DNA from: Lachnospira sp. UBA4346
Lineage (GTDB): Bacteria > Bacillota > Clostridia > Lachnospirales > Lachnospiraceae
DNA length: 64,000 bases
Direction: 5' to 3'
Assembly (NCBI GenBank): GCA_002394205.1
Contig: DGTC01000055.1
Location: forward strand, 1 to 64,000
The notes beneath the pieces were generated by a model, which saw only the letters and a program-made list of their open reading frames with translations, did no database searches and was not told where the DNA came from. This document shows positions 25,315 to 35,241 of the stretch, piece by piece. How positions within the stretch are numbered: the first letter of the stretch is position 1; the number at the start of each line of letters is the position of its first letter. The translations under genes were made by a program, and so were the position numbers.

Positions 25315-27045
25315 TTATACATTTGTAAAACGATCTGCTTCCTTTTTCAGCTGTTCAGAAATATCATTATTCGAATCTGCTTCTTTTGCAATATCCGTTA
25401 TCTTTTCAATTAATTCCGTAACATTTCCTGCTGATGTCATAACAGCACCCGTACTCTGTTCAATGGCTGTTGAGATACCCTGCATAGAATCTGTAATATG
25501 CTCCATACTGTCTCTTAACTCTGCAGACATATTATTAAACTGTGTTACTACTTCGTTTACATGCACGGCATCTTCATTATACTGATTGCTGTTGTCTACC
25601 ACATCATTATAATCCGGTAAAATCGTATCATTGATATAACCGACTAATTTCTTAGAATTTTCTGCAAGTTTATTTACCGCCTCAATAACCATATTATTAA
25701 TATTCTGGATATTTCCGGCTGTTTCTCTGCTCGAATCCGCAAGACCACGAATCTCATCTGCAACAACTGCAAATCCCTTACCTGCTTCACCGGCTCTTGC
25801 TGCTTCAATGGATGCATTTAATGCAAGTAAGTTTGTCTGTGATGAAATATTTAAGATTTCATTTGTTAATTCATTCACCTGATTAACACTGTTTGAATCT
25901 TCTACTGCCTGATTTAAAGATGATAAAATATCTTTGATAACACTCGTCGTATTTTCACGGTTGGCAACCGCTGCATTCTTCATTCCATTTGCACGTTCCT
26001 GCATATGAACTGCATAAGACTGTAATTCTTCAGAAGCCTGTGCAAGGTCACTGACATTTACATTCACTGCCTTTGTACTCTCGTTCACACTTACTGTTGT
26101 CGCTTCAACTTCTTCCATTGCTGCTGATAATTCTTCCATCGCTGCTGATACATCACAAGAACTTGTATTTGCATCTGCTACATTTTCTTTTACAACACGT
26201 ACACTATTATCTAACATCTGCGTATTGGTAACAATCGTTGCCATAACCGTCTGTAATGTCTCAATAAACTGGTTGATTTCACCAGCGAGTCTTCCTAACT
26301 CATCTTCGTTCTTAATGGAGATTCTCTTTGTTAAATCACCGTCATTCTTTTCAATATCTTCAACAATCTCAGCCAACTGCTGATTCATCTGTGTTACCGG
26401 CTTAATAATTGCCACTCTGCAAATTACAAATGCAAAAACACCTACTACAACAGCAATGATTGCCATAATAATTTCAAATCCTATCGCAGTTGCATAAACA
26501 ACTTCACTCTTTGCAACTGCGTTATCCATACAAGTCACTTCATATGTCTTTAATTCTTCAACCGCACTCTGAAGCTTCGTTGAAACTGTACGTAAGTCTG
26601 TATTGGCTATTCGTGCTGCTTCTTCATCTTTATTATCACCGCTCAATACAATAACCTTTTGTGCTACTTCATGAAACTTTGCAAGATGTGTCTTAAATTC
26701 ATCATATAAATCGCCTTCTTCAGTTCCTTCATCTAAAGTTGACTCAAAAGCCTCCATAACGCCATTCATATACTCTGTATCACTAACAATCTCTTCGTGA
26801 ATTTTATTTGAGCGAGAATCATCCGTCTCTACAATATGTTCATAAATTTTACTCTGAATCGACTCGTACATCGTATTCATTGTACCGACCTGCTCTAATG
26901 ATACCGCATTATTCTGTGAAACCTCTCTTGACTGTTTCATTAAGCCGTTCATACTGCGGTAACCAACCAACGATACCGCTACTGTCAGTAATAATAATAT
27001 AATTACTGTACAATTGACCTTGAATCCCAGACTCCATTTTTTCAT
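25315..27045 (-). CDS. Methyl-accepting chemotaxis protein with periplasmic-type 4-helix sensor
   Basis: About 576 residues. TM1 (about 10-30), a mainly helical ligand domain (about 35-185) resembling the 4HB_MCP type, TM2 (about 190-215: IGFEIIMAIIAVVVGVFAFV), a HAMP domain (about 216-270) and a cytoplasmic signalling hairpin follow. The tip is recognisable as LLALNASIEAARAGEAGKGF, then AVVADEIRGLADSSRETAGN. It clusters with CheA/CheW and signals flagellar motor bias. ATG 27045 is favoured over an in-frame ATG six bases upstream because its spacing to GAAGGG is better. The ligand cannot be inferred. Confidence 0.95.
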   Translation of the reverse strand: MKKWSLGFKVNCTVIILLLLTVAVSLVGYRSMNGLMKQSREVSQNNAVSLEQVGTMNTMYESIQSKIYEHIVETDDSRSNKIHEEIVSDTEYMNGVMEAFESTLDEGTEEGDLYDEFKTHLAKFHEVAQKVIVLSGDNKDEEAARIANTDLRTVSTKLQSAVEELKTYEVTCMDNAVAKSEVVYATAIGFEIIMAIIAVVVGVFAFVICRVAIIKPVTQMNQQLAEIVEDIEKNDGDLTKRISIKNEDELGRLAGEINQFIETLQTVMATIVTNTQMLDNSVRVVKENVADANTSSCDVSAAMEELSAAMEEVEATTVSVNESTKAVNVNVSDLAQASEELQSYAVHMQERANGMKNAAVANRENTTSVIKDILSSLNQAVEDSNSVNQVNELTNEILNISSQTNLLALNASIEAARAGEAGKGFAVVADEIRGLADSSRETAGNIQNINNMVIEAVNKLAENSKKLVGYINDTILPDYNDVVDNSNQYNEDAVHVNEVVTQFNNMSAELRDSMEHITDSMQGISTAIEQSTGAVMTSAGNVTELIEKITDIAKEADSNNDISEQLKKEADRFTNV

Positions 27046-27237
27046 AAGCATTTCCCTTCTTCCTGCGTTTTTCTTGAACTTGTTACATATATTTATCTAT
27101 ACATCTTTGTGCACACGCTCATATGTCAAACTTTTATAAATATATAATAAATCTGATGTTCAATTCACAAAAATTATAACACATTGTATATTTCTCAACA
27201 AGAATAAACAGAAAGTTTGCTTTATTTTTTTAACTTT

Positions 27238-27288
27238 TTATGTATTTTTTATAAATTGTCTAACTTTATACTATTTAGTAATACATAA
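27238..27288 (-). terminator. Weak AU-rich hairpin after the ABC exporter operon
   Basis: TTATGTATT (27238-27246) pairs with AATACATAA (27280-27288) just beyond the stop at 27300, with further T-rich sequence downstream on the minus strand. The stem is all but AT, so confidence is low. Confidence 0.3.
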
Positions 27289-27299
27289 GATTCCACTTC

Positions 27300-29117
27300 C
27301 TATGTCTCAACGCCTGCATACTGCGTCATATACAATTCATAATATGCCCCTTTGCGTGCAAGCAATTCTTCATGTGTTCCCTGTTCTGCAATCTTTCCAT
27401 TGTCCAAAACCACAATTACATCGGCATCCCGAATCGTTGACAGACGGTGTGCAATAATCAGACTCGTTCTGTTCTTCATAAGATTTACCATCGCATCCTG
27501 AATATGCTTCTCGGTTCTTGTATCAACACTGGATGTCGCTTCATCAAGAATGAGAATCTTCGGCTTTGCAAGAAATGCCCTCGCAATGGATAAAAGCTGT
27601 CTTTGTCCCTGCGAAATATTCTGTCCGCCCTCTGACAACAATGTCTGATAACCGTCTTTCATATGCTGAATTGTTGTATAACAATTACTCTGCTTTGTTG
27701 CTTCATCTAATTCTTCCTGCGTTGCATCTGCGTTTGCATAGCGCAAATTATTTTCAATCGTATCTGAAAATAATATGGTATCCTGTAACACAATCGCAAT
27801 GTTTTTACGCAATGCATTGCAATCCATATCGCAAATATCCGTTCCATCAATCCGAATTGCACCCGAATCTAACGGATAGAAGCGCATTAAAAGGTTGACA
27901 ACCGTTGTTTTCCCACTTCCTGTTGCTCCCACCAATGCAATCTTCTGCCCGGCGGCAACCTCAAGCTGAAAATCAGATAGAATACGTTTTCCTTCAACAT
28001 AAGAAAAATTCACATGGTCAAATATAATATTCCCCTGCGGTGCAATCTCTGTTACTGCTCCGCTTTTATCCTCCTGATTCTCTTCTAACAGTGCAAATAC
28101 ACGTTCCGCACTCGCAATTGCCGTCTGAATCTGTCCGTAAATCTGTGCAAGTTCATCAATCGGCCGTCCAAACTGCTTCGCATATACAATAAAAGCTGAT
28201 ATAACACCAATAGAAATAACACCATGCAATGCAAAATATCCGCCAAACGCTGCAATAATCACAAAACCAATATTATTAATGACATTCATAACCGGTCCCA
28301 TCGAACCGCCCAATATTTCTGCAACAATCCCTACCTTTTTCAATTCGTCAGAAGTTTCACAAAATTCTTTGACGACCGCATCCTGACGGTTGTATGCCGT
28401 AATGGTCTTATAACCGGTAATCATCTCCTCCGCCGTTGCGTTGAGTGAACCAAGTAACGCCTGCCGTCTCGTATAAAACGTTCTCATGGCACGTGATAAA
28501 TATTTGGTGGCAAGAATCGTTAAAATTACGGTTGTACATGACAATAACGCCAGCTGCGGACAATAATAAATCATAATCGCCACTGTTCCAATAATCGTTA
28601 AAACCCCTGAAAACATCGAACCTAACGATTGTGCAACCGTATTTGAAATATTTTCGATATCATTACTCATGCGGCTCATAATATCTCCGCCGGGATGTGT
28701 ATCAATATACTGAATCGGCAGATTAACAACCTGTCTGAACAAATCCGTGCGCATCCTTTTTACGATATTCTGACTTAATCTTGCACTGAGTCTTGCCTGA
28801 CAAAAATTAGACAAACTATTTAGTAAATATACCACTGCCATCATAAACAGTATCTTGGGCAACAAATCAAACTGTCTTGCCGTAATCGCATCAATTGCAT
28901 TACTTTGCATGCTCGGCAGTGCAACAGAGCACAATACCATTACCATCACAACAAGAAGCAATACTGCAATTATCTTCATTTCCTTCGTAAAATAGGGAAA
29001 TATCTTCTTTAATGTCTTCTTTGCATCCTGCGGTTTCTCGGCTGCCATTCTATTTCTCGGTCCACGCATCCCCGGCATCCGCAACCGATTCATATTATTA
29101 TTCTGTTCCTGTGCCAT
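27300..29117 (-). CDS. Heterodimeric ABC exporter subunit with consensus ATPase site
   Basis: 605 residues: a short Met/Arg/Asn-rich N-terminal tail, six membrane helices (about 45-330) and a nucleotide-binding domain. The latter has Walker A GATGSGKTT, the signature ISQGQRQL, Walker B ILILDEATSSVD with the catalytic Glu, and H-loop IIAHRLST. It follows the 573-residue half-transporter by 21 bases. The pair matches BmrCD/LmrCD-type exporters, in which one partner has an intact and the other a degenerate site. Substrates are probably lipids, peptides or drugs. No regulator gene is adjacent. GGAGAAGAGGG precedes the ATG. Confidence 0.92.
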   Translation of the reverse strand: MAQEQNNNMNRLRMPGMRGPRNRMAAEKPQDAKKTLKKIFPYFTKEMKIIAVLLLVVMVMVLCSVALPSMQSNAIDAITARQFDLLPKILFMMAVVYLLNSLSNFCQARLSARLSQNIVKRMRTDLFRQVVNLPIQYIDTHPGGDIMSRMSNDIENISNTVAQSLGSMFSGVLTIIGTVAIMIYYCPQLALLSCTTVILTILATKYLSRAMRTFYTRRQALLGSLNATAEEMITGYKTITAYNRQDAVVKEFCETSDELKKVGIVAEILGGSMGPVMNVINNIGFVIIAAFGGYFALHGVISIGVISAFIVYAKQFGRPIDELAQIYGQIQTAIASAERVFALLEENQEDKSGAVTEIAPQGNIIFDHVNFSYVEGKRILSDFQLEVAAGQKIALVGATGSGKTTVVNLLMRFYPLDSGAIRIDGTDICDMDCNALRKNIAIVLQDTILFSDTIENNLRYANADATQEELDEATKQSNCYTTIQHMKDGYQTLLSEGGQNISQGQRQLLSIARAFLAKPKILILDEATSSVDTRTEKHIQDAMVNLMKNRTSLIIAHRLSTIRDADVIVVLDNGKIAEQGTHEELLARKGAYYELYMTQYAGVET

Positions 29118-29138
29118 ACCCTCTTCTCCTTCCTGCCG

Positions 29139-30860
29139 TTAGCGATTCTGGGATGCACAAATATCCCGATATACCTTGCAGCTTTCAGATAACTGCTCAT
29201 GTGTACCACATGCAATCATTCTTCCCTCTTCAATAATTGCAATTCGGTCTGCTTTCTTTACAGATGCAATTCTTTGTGCAACGATAATCTTTGTTATATT
29301 CGGATATGCACGCTGCAATCCTTCATATAACCTCGCTTCTGTCTTCAAATCTAAGGCACTCGTCGCATCATCAAGAATCAATATTTCTGCCTGCTTTAGC
29401 ATCGCCCTGCTGACTGCTACACGCTGCTTCTGCCCACCCGATAAACTCATTCCACGTTCTGCAACCTGTGTATCAAATCCGTCTTCTTTGCGTAAAATAA
29501 ATTCTTCTGCCTGTGCAAGTCTTGCTGCCTCTTCAATGTCTTCCTGTGTTGCACCTTCCTTGCCCCAACCGATATTTTCTCCAATAGTCGTTGTAAACAG
29601 CTCACTCTTTTGCAATGTAATCGCAATCTTATCTCTTAATTCATGTAATGTATAATCTTTAACATTGATACCATCTACAAGAACCTTGCCCTGCGTCACA
29701 TCATAAAATCTCGGTATCAGATTGACAAACGTCGATTTACCACAACCGGTTGCACCTAAAATTGCAAACGTTTCTCCCGGATGAATCGTTACCGAAATAT
29801 CTTTTAAAATCTGTTCTCCGCTTCCATTCGGATAAGCAAAGGAAACATTCTGAAATATAACTTCTCCATTTACCGTAGGAGCACTTTCTGCATTTCCATC
29901 CTGAATTGCCGGTGTACAATTGATTACTTCCATCAGACGCTTGGCTGATGTATTTCCTCTTGAAACCGTCTGAAAAATCATAATCATACGCATAACTGCA
30001 TTTAAAATCTGTGTAATATATGTAATTGCAGCCATCACAACTCCCGGTGTCACAATTCCGCTGCGTACCTGTATGGCACCAATCTGAATGACCGCAATAA
30101 TCGAAATTCCAAGAATACTATTAATCAATGGAGACATATAAGAAATGGTATTCAAAATACGAAGCTGCATCGATACGAGGCTTTCATTTGCCTCCCCAAA
30201 ACGTTTCTTTTCATGTTCTTCCTTCACATATGCCTTAACCACACGCGCTCCGGATACATTTTCCTGCATAACCGTATTCAGATGATCCAGTCTTCTCTGT
30301 AACTGACCAAATAATGGATTGACCTTATGCATAAAAATAAGAATCATTCCTAATACAACCGGCAACGCACAGGCAACCACTACCCCAAATTGTAAATCTA
30401 GCTGAAGCATGCAATAAATGCCTCCACCGAACAAAAGAAACGTTCGAACAAACCCACGAATACTCATCGAAACCAACTGCTGCACCTGTGTTACATCATT
30501 GGTCACTCTCGTAATTAATGAACCTGTTGAAAAATAATCGGTCTGTTCAAAAGACAAAGAACAGATATTACGAAAACAATCCTGTCTTAAATCATTTGCC
30601 ACATTCTGACTGCACAAATTCGCAAATACACCGGATAAAACACCGCTTATTCCCCCAAGTAACACCAATAGAACCATGCGAATTCCTGTAGATAGAATCA
30701 AGTTCATATTTCCTACGCCACCACTAGATATTCCAAGTACACCTTCATCGACAATCCGTTTCATCATCTGTGGCTGAACAAGATCCATCGATACCTCTCC
30801 AAACATAAAAATAGGTGCAAATACTGCAAATAGCCAATACTTTTTTACATATTTCCCCAT
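29139..30860 (-). CDS. Heterodimeric ABC exporter subunit with degenerate Walker B
   Basis: 573 residues: six membrane helices (about 10-310) and an NBD with Walker A GATGCGKST, signature LSGGQKQR and H-loop replaced in IVAQRIAS (Gln for His). Walker B reads ILILDDATSALD, with Asp where the catalytic Glu should be. These two substitutions mark the degenerate-site partner of a heterodimer. It is the promoter-proximal gene of the two-gene operon. AAAAGGAGAA lies before the ATG. Confidence 0.92.
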   Translation of the reverse strand: MGKYVKKYWLFAVFAPIFMFGEVSMDLVQPQMMKRIVDEGVLGISSGGVGNMNLILSTGIRMVLLVLLGGISGVLSGVFANLCSQNVANDLRQDCFRNICSLSFEQTDYFSTGSLITRVTNDVTQVQQLVSMSIRGFVRTFLLFGGGIYCMLQLDLQFGVVVACALPVVLGMILIFMHKVNPLFGQLQRRLDHLNTVMQENVSGARVVKAYVKEEHEKKRFGEANESLVSMQLRILNTISYMSPLINSILGISIIAVIQIGAIQVRSGIVTPGVVMAAITYITQILNAVMRMIMIFQTVSRGNTSAKRLMEVINCTPAIQDGNAESAPTVNGEVIFQNVSFAYPNGSGEQILKDISVTIHPGETFAILGATGCGKSTFVNLIPRFYDVTQGKVLVDGINVKDYTLHELRDKIAITLQKSELFTTTIGENIGWGKEGATQEDIEEAARLAQAEEFILRKEDGFDTQVAERGMSLSGGQKQRVAVSRAMLKQAEILILDDATSALDLKTEARLYEGLQRAYPNITKIIVAQRIASVKKADRIAIIEEGRMIACGTHEQLSESCKVYRDICASQNR

Positions 30861-30915
30861 GGTACTTCTCCTTTTCTTTCTTGCTCTGAACGACTATCTA
30901 TTGCAATTTTGAAAA

Positions 30916-30944
30916 AAGTGGTATTCCGCAATGAAATACCACTT
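30916..30944 (-). terminator. Terminator after the 480-residue chemoreceptor
   Basis: AAGTGGTATT (30916-30925) pairs with AATACCACTT (30935-30944), followed on the minus strand by TTTTTT. It separates the chemoreceptor gene from the ABC exporter operon. Confidence 0.8.
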
Positions 30945-30969
30945 CAATATACAATATATGCACTATTAA

Positions 30970-32412
30970 CTAGTCCTGATTAAAATGACTGCTTAAATTC
31001 TCAGATAATTCTGTCAAATGACCAATCTGATTCTGTACGCCTTCCACCGAATTGTGCTGACTGACAACGTTATTTGTAATGTTGTTAATCATCGTAGAAT
31101 TTTCTTCTGTCAATGCAACAAGACTCTCAATCTCCTGCTGAATTTCATCAAATTCCTGCTTCACGGAATCAATCAACTCATATTCCTGTGTAACAACTGC
31201 ACTCGCATCATCTGTATTCTTCTGAATTCCTGCAAATACATCTAACAACTCGCCCATCTTGTCAACACCATGTACTGCTGCTTCTGCTCCTGAGTTAATC
31301 TTATCAGATACATCATCTGTAATTCCTACAAGACCATCCAAAATCCCACGAATATTGTCTGATGCCTGAGAACTCTGCTCTGACAATGCACGAATCTGAT
31401 CTGCTACCACTGCAAATCCTCTTCCATGTTCACCGGCTCTAGCAGCTTCAATTGATGCATTTAATGATAACAGATTGGTTTGGGCTGCAATTGCATTGAT
31501 TTCTCCTAAAATATCAGTAATTGTAGCCATTTCACCCTGAAGAGAACCCGTTGCTTCTTTTGCCTGACTTACCGTCTTTGCCATATTTTCAAGATCTTTT
31601 CGAACATTAACAGCTTCTGTATTGCCTGATACAACCGATTCATTTACCTGTGCAAAACTATCTTCAAGTTTTCCTGCAAGTTCATGGTTCGCATTAATCA
31701 TCTCTGTCGCACCATTGATATGATCCGTAACCGAAAGCGTCGCATCTGATGTCTTTACAACAACACTGCTCATCTGGTCTGCTGCGTTACGTACTGCATC
31801 TGCCTGTGCAATTAAATCTGTAACACCACTATTACAATCAAGAATCGCACTGTTTAACTCTGTCGCAACTCCAATTGCCATACTGCTGTTATCTTTAACC
31901 TGCTGCAAAGTCTCTTCAGACCGGTCAAGAAGTTTTCTTCCCCTATTTGCAGCATTAACAAGTACAAATGCTGTCAAAATAAACAGCAGCGTCTTCGTCA
32001 TCGCACCCGAAAAACTATGATTCGGACCATCTACTAAGTGCGGAAAGAAAAAGGTACATACAAGCCAAATCACAGAAATCGGTGCTGCGAATGTCGCAAT
32101 AATCTTTTTATCAAAATACACCGATGTCATTGCAAGAAATGCATAATTGGCAAGAAACGCTAATCGATTACCATCTAGTACTCCTGCATAGAAAAATGTT
32201 GCAATACCCGGAATCAATGTAATAAATAACGCTTTCATTGCATCTGTCTTACCAAAACGTTCTCCTACTACCGCAATAATTCCTGAAACAACCATTACCA
32301 ATGCACTTACATATCCTCTTGTCGATAATCCATAAGATGCAAATGATACTGCTGACAGCATAACAACACCTATCAGTACAATCGTTAAATTCTGTCTATG
32401 AATCTTATTCAT
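30970..32412 (-). CDS. Chemoreceptor with multi-helix membrane input domain, copy A
   Basis: 480 residues. The first about 165 form a compact membrane domain of five or six helices (NLTIVLIGVVMLSAVSFAS; SALVMVVSGIIAVVG; ALFITLIPGIATFFYAGV; ATFAAPISVIWLVCTFFF; TLLFILTAFVLVNAA), with no large extracellular loop. A linker (about 165-260) leads to the signalling hairpin with NAIAAQTNLLSLNASIEAA and RAGEHGRGFAVVADQI. There is no HAMP domain. Input is probably from within the membrane or from redox or lipid state (inference). It is about 75% alike to its neighbour at 32512-33963, a tandem duplicate. A promoter TTGTAT-17-TATAAT lies in the 100 bases upstream. Confidence 0.92.
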   Translation of the reverse strand: MNKIHRQNLTIVLIGVVMLSAVSFASYGLSTRGYVSALVMVVSGIIAVVGERFGKTDAMKALFITLIPGIATFFYAGVLDGNRLAFLANYAFLAMTSVYFDKKIIATFAAPISVIWLVCTFFFPHLVDGPNHSFSGAMTKTLLFILTAFVLVNAANRGRKLLDRSEETLQQVKDNSSMAIGVATELNSAILDCNSGVTDLIAQADAVRNAADQMSSVVVKTSDATLSVTDHINGATEMINANHELAGKLEDSFAQVNESVVSGNTEAVNVRKDLENMAKTVSQAKEATGSLQGEMATITDILGEINAIAAQTNLLSLNASIEAARAGEHGRGFAVVADQIRALSEQSSQASDNIRGILDGLVGITDDVSDKINSGAEAAVHGVDKMGELLDVFAGIQKNTDDASAVVTQEYELIDSVKQEFDEIQQEIESLVALTEENSTMINNITNNVVSQHNSVEGVQNQIGHLTELSENLSSHFNQD

Positions 32413-32511
32413 ACTATAATCCCCTTTACCTTTTGTTATTGCTTTACAAACAATTTATTATACTTGATTATAATCGGGAATACAATGAAAAAGTATAAAA
32501 TTTAACAATTA

Positions 32512-33963
32512 TCACATTTTATGGAAATGGGCACTCAGATTATCTGATAATTCGTTCAAATGTAACATCTGATACTGAACCCCTTCAACAGACTGATGTT
32601 GGTGTTCAACATTCTGTGTAATATGATGAATCATCTCTGAATTTTCCTCTGTTAGCGTTACCAGACTGGTAAGTTCCTGTCCAATATCGCCAAACTCATG
32701 TTTCACAGCTTCTATAAGTTCATATTCTTGTGTAACCACTGCACTCGCTTCATCCGTATCTTTCTGAATTCCTGCAAACACCTCTAATAACTGTTCCATC
32801 TTATCTACACCACGAACTGCTGCTTCCGCACCGGAATGAATCTTATCCGACGCATCGTCTGTAATTCCTGATAAACCGGCCAAAATACCACGAATATTAT
32901 CTGAAGCCTGTGAACTCTGTTCTGACAACGCACGAATCTGATCTGCTACAACAGCAAACCCCTTTCCATGCTCACCTGCTCTTGCTGCTTCAATTGAAGC
33001 GTTCAGTGACAATAAATTCGTCTGGGCTGCAATCGCATTAATCTCGCCTAAAATGTCTGTAATTGTATTCATCTCATTTTGAAGAGATTTTGTAGCTTCT
33101 CTTGCCTGTTCAACAGTCTCTGCCATACTTTCAAGGTCTTTTCGAACATTTACTGCTTCTGTATTCCCGGATATTACAGATTTATTTACCTGTATAAATC
33201 GACTTTCCAACTTTCCTGCAAGCTCATAATTCGTATGAATCATATCCGTTGCACCATTTATATGCTCTGTAACTGATCTCGTGGCATCTGATGTCTTTGT
33301 AATAACTAAACTCATCTGATCTGCTGCCTCCCTAACAGAATCCGCCTGTAAAATCAAATCTGTAACGCCTTGATTACAATCAGAAATGGCATCATTCAAA
33401 TCTGTTGCAACACCAATCGCCATGTTGCTGTTTTCCTGAACTTCCTGCAATGTGTTTTCAGACTGATGAATCAACTTTCTGCCTCTCTTTGCTGCATTGG
33501 CAAGTACAAATGATGTCAGAATAAAAATAACTGACTTTGTCATTGCCCCTGAAAAACTGTGTTCCATCCCGTCTACAAGATACGGAAAGAAAAAAGTACT
33601 AACAATAGAAATCGCACCAATTGGAGCAGCAAAAATCGTAATAATTACTTTGTCAAAATAAACCGAAGTCATCGCAAGAAATGCGTAATTTGCCAAAAAT
33701 GCAAGTCTGTTGCCTCCTAATACGCCCGAATAAATAAATGTTGCAATTCCCGGAACCAATGTAATGCATATTGCTTTCACTGTATCATTTTTTCCAAATT
33801 GTTTTCCCAAAATTGCAATAAGTCCGGAAAGAACCATAACCACTGCACCGATGATTCCCTCTTTCTGCATTCCATAAGAACCATAGGAACCAATAGAAAC
33901 AACTGACAGCATTACAACACCCGCCAATACAATAATCAAATTATGTCTGTGAATCTTATCCAT
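32512..33963 (-). CDS. Chemoreceptor with multi-helix membrane input domain, copy B
   Basis: 483 residues, the same architecture as the next gene downstream: multi-helix membrane input domain (about 1-165), coiled linker, signalling tip NAIAAQTNLLSLNASIEAA and RAGEHGKGFAVVADQI, no HAMP. Differences concentrate in the first membrane loop (SYGSYGMQKEG against SYGLSTRG) and the far C-terminus (HLNELSDNLSAHFHKM). A sigma-A-like promoter (TTGTTT-17-TATAAT on the minus strand, near 34013-34041) lies upstream. The 99-base gap to copy A has its own promoter, so the copies can be expressed separately. Confidence 0.92.
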   Translation of the reverse strand: MDKIHRHNLIIVLAGVVMLSVVSIGSYGSYGMQKEGIIGAVVMVLSGLIAILGKQFGKNDTVKAICITLVPGIATFIYSGVLGGNRLAFLANYAFLAMTSVYFDKVIITIFAAPIGAISIVSTFFFPYLVDGMEHSFSGAMTKSVIFILTSFVLANAAKRGRKLIHQSENTLQEVQENSNMAIGVATDLNDAISDCNQGVTDLILQADSVREAADQMSLVITKTSDATRSVTEHINGATDMIHTNYELAGKLESRFIQVNKSVISGNTEAVNVRKDLESMAETVEQAREATKSLQNEMNTITDILGEINAIAAQTNLLSLNASIEAARAGEHGKGFAVVADQIRALSEQSSQASDNIRGILAGLSGITDDASDKIHSGAEAAVRGVDKMEQLLEVFAGIQKDTDEASAVVTQEYELIEAVKHEFGDIGQELTSLVTLTEENSEMIHHITQNVEHQHQSVEGVQYQMLHLNELSDNLSAHFHKM

Positions 33964-34098
33964 ATCTCCACCTTTGCCTTTCGTATATTTTTCCGTACAT
34001 GAAATTAAACTTATTATAATGAATTATGTACAAAAAAACAATTTATATTGGTAGAATTTTAGATAGTTTTTATAGTTTAAGATTATTGATTGACAATT

Positions 34099-34554
34099 TT
34101 ACCTTTCTTCGAATTCTAAATTGTGGTAACATCGTTCATGATAATCTTCTAGAAAATCATATAAGTTTCTCAAATAATCATCTGCTGTCTTCGGCTTATT
34201 TTTTTCAAAAATCTCTTCATATAAAATCTCAACGCCACCTAGTACATACTGATTAAATAATGCATCATAGGATTTCTGTGCAGTATTCTTCTCAATTTCA
34301 TTACCGGAAAACATATTATCTACCGAATCTACAATGCTATTGTAATGGTCATCAACATGAATCTTAATATTTCCATCATAAATTGCTTCAAAAATTGTAT
34401 TAATCTTCTGTTCATTTTCTTTATATCCCAAATCTTCGCAATCTTTCATAATTGAAGCCTTTAATGTCGTAATACTGTCATTTGTAATACTTTTTTCTCG
34501 TCTTAAACGAGCAATATTTTTCTTTGCACGCTCTCCTTCTTCCGTATTTCCCAT
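34099..34554 (-). CDS. Unknown helical charged protein, start uncertain
   Basis: 151 residues from the first ATG (34554), rich in Lys, Glu and Asp, with predicted helices throughout and no signal or membrane segment. The C-terminal region YDALFNQYVLGGVEILYEEI and DDYLRNLYDFLEDYHERCYH is the most distinctive. I do not recognise the family. The reading frame stays open for another 26 coding-like codons upstream, right up to the stop of the methyltransferase gene, which is in the same frame. No NTG start occurs there and the ATG at 34554 lacks a ribosome-binding site. An AGGAGG lies at 34628-34623. Start at an ATT (34608) or another mechanism must be considered. Confidence 0.6.
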   Translation of the reverse strand: MGNTEEGERAKKNIARLRREKSITNDSITTLKASIMKDCEDLGYKENEQKINTIFEAIYDGNIKIHVDDHYNSIVDSVDNMFSGNEIEKNTAQKSYDALFNQYVLGGVEILYEEIFEKNKPKTADDYLRNLYDFLEDYHERCYHNLEFEER

Positions 34555-34632
34555 CTGATGATAAATTTCATCAGCCTCTATTTGATACCCTCGAATCTGC
34601 TCATCAATATCCTGATTGCTTTCCTCCTGCCA

Positions 34633-35220
34633 TTATCCAATCTGATAGACGACGACACGTTCTCTGTCATCCTTTTTATCAAACAGCTCCTCACAGTTGA
34701 TTTCCTCAATGTATACAATATCATCTCTATCGTTTAGATAAGTAAGATATTCGACAGACGGATAGTAAAATAGCAACTGAATGGTTCTTGGATTTTCATA
34801 ATAACTTTCTAGAATCCTTGTAAGTACACTTTGCAATACTTCCACGGAAAATGGATTGAAAAAATAACACACATTCACATCTTTTGGTACTGCATAATGG
34901 ACTGCATTTTCGTGCAGGAATGTAACACGATTTCCAGCGGAGAGATTGGCTCTATTTCTTTCGGAACGAAGAATCATTCGTTCATCATAATCAATTCCTA
35001 TCACATTACACTTGAGCTGATACGCAAGAAATAAACTGACTCTTCCCTTTCCACAGCCATAATCAATGACTTTGCTCTTTTTGGAAATTACGCCTGATGC
35101 AGCAATTTTTTCTAAGATTGCATAAGAAGTCGGCTCATACGGATAATTAATATGATTCGAGATGGTATCATCCCGCCCACTTGTTTTAATATGCAATATT
35201 GTATCCCAATTCTGTTCCAT
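34633..35220 (-). CDS. Class I SAM-dependent methyltransferase
   Basis: 195 residues with a Rossmann-type methyltransferase fold. Motif I is KVIDYGCGKGRVSLFLAYQ (about 49-67), the acidic loop after beta-2 is CNVIGIDYDERM, and motif IV-like sequence is VCYFFNPFSVEVL. The N-terminal WDTILHIKTSGRDD is typical of a small clostridial methyltransferase group whose substrate is unknown. The C-terminus RERVVVYQIG looks complete. Upstream lies a 29-codon ORF in the same frame, separated by one TGA and seven codons. The ribosome-binding site (GGGAAGG) is 13 bases from the ATG, rather far. It is probably co-transcribed with both neighbours. Confidence 0.85.
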   Translation of the reverse strand: MEQNWDTILHIKTSGRDDTISNHINYPYEPTSYAILEKIAASGVISKKSKVIDYGCGKGRVSLFLAYQLKCNVIGIDYDERMILRSERNRANLSAGNRVTFLHENAVHYAVPKDVNVCYFFNPFSVEVLQSVLTRILESYYENPRTIQLLFYYPSVEYLTYLNDRDDIVYIEEINCEELFDKKDDRERVVVYQIG

Positions 35221-35241
35221 TTTATAATACGCATCCTTCCC

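Noticed and set aside
34605..34633. prfB-style programmed frameshift in the MAGGKQSGY short ORF
   Set aside because: The AGGAGG is 13 bases from the TGA, not 3, and the slippery CTT codon is absent.
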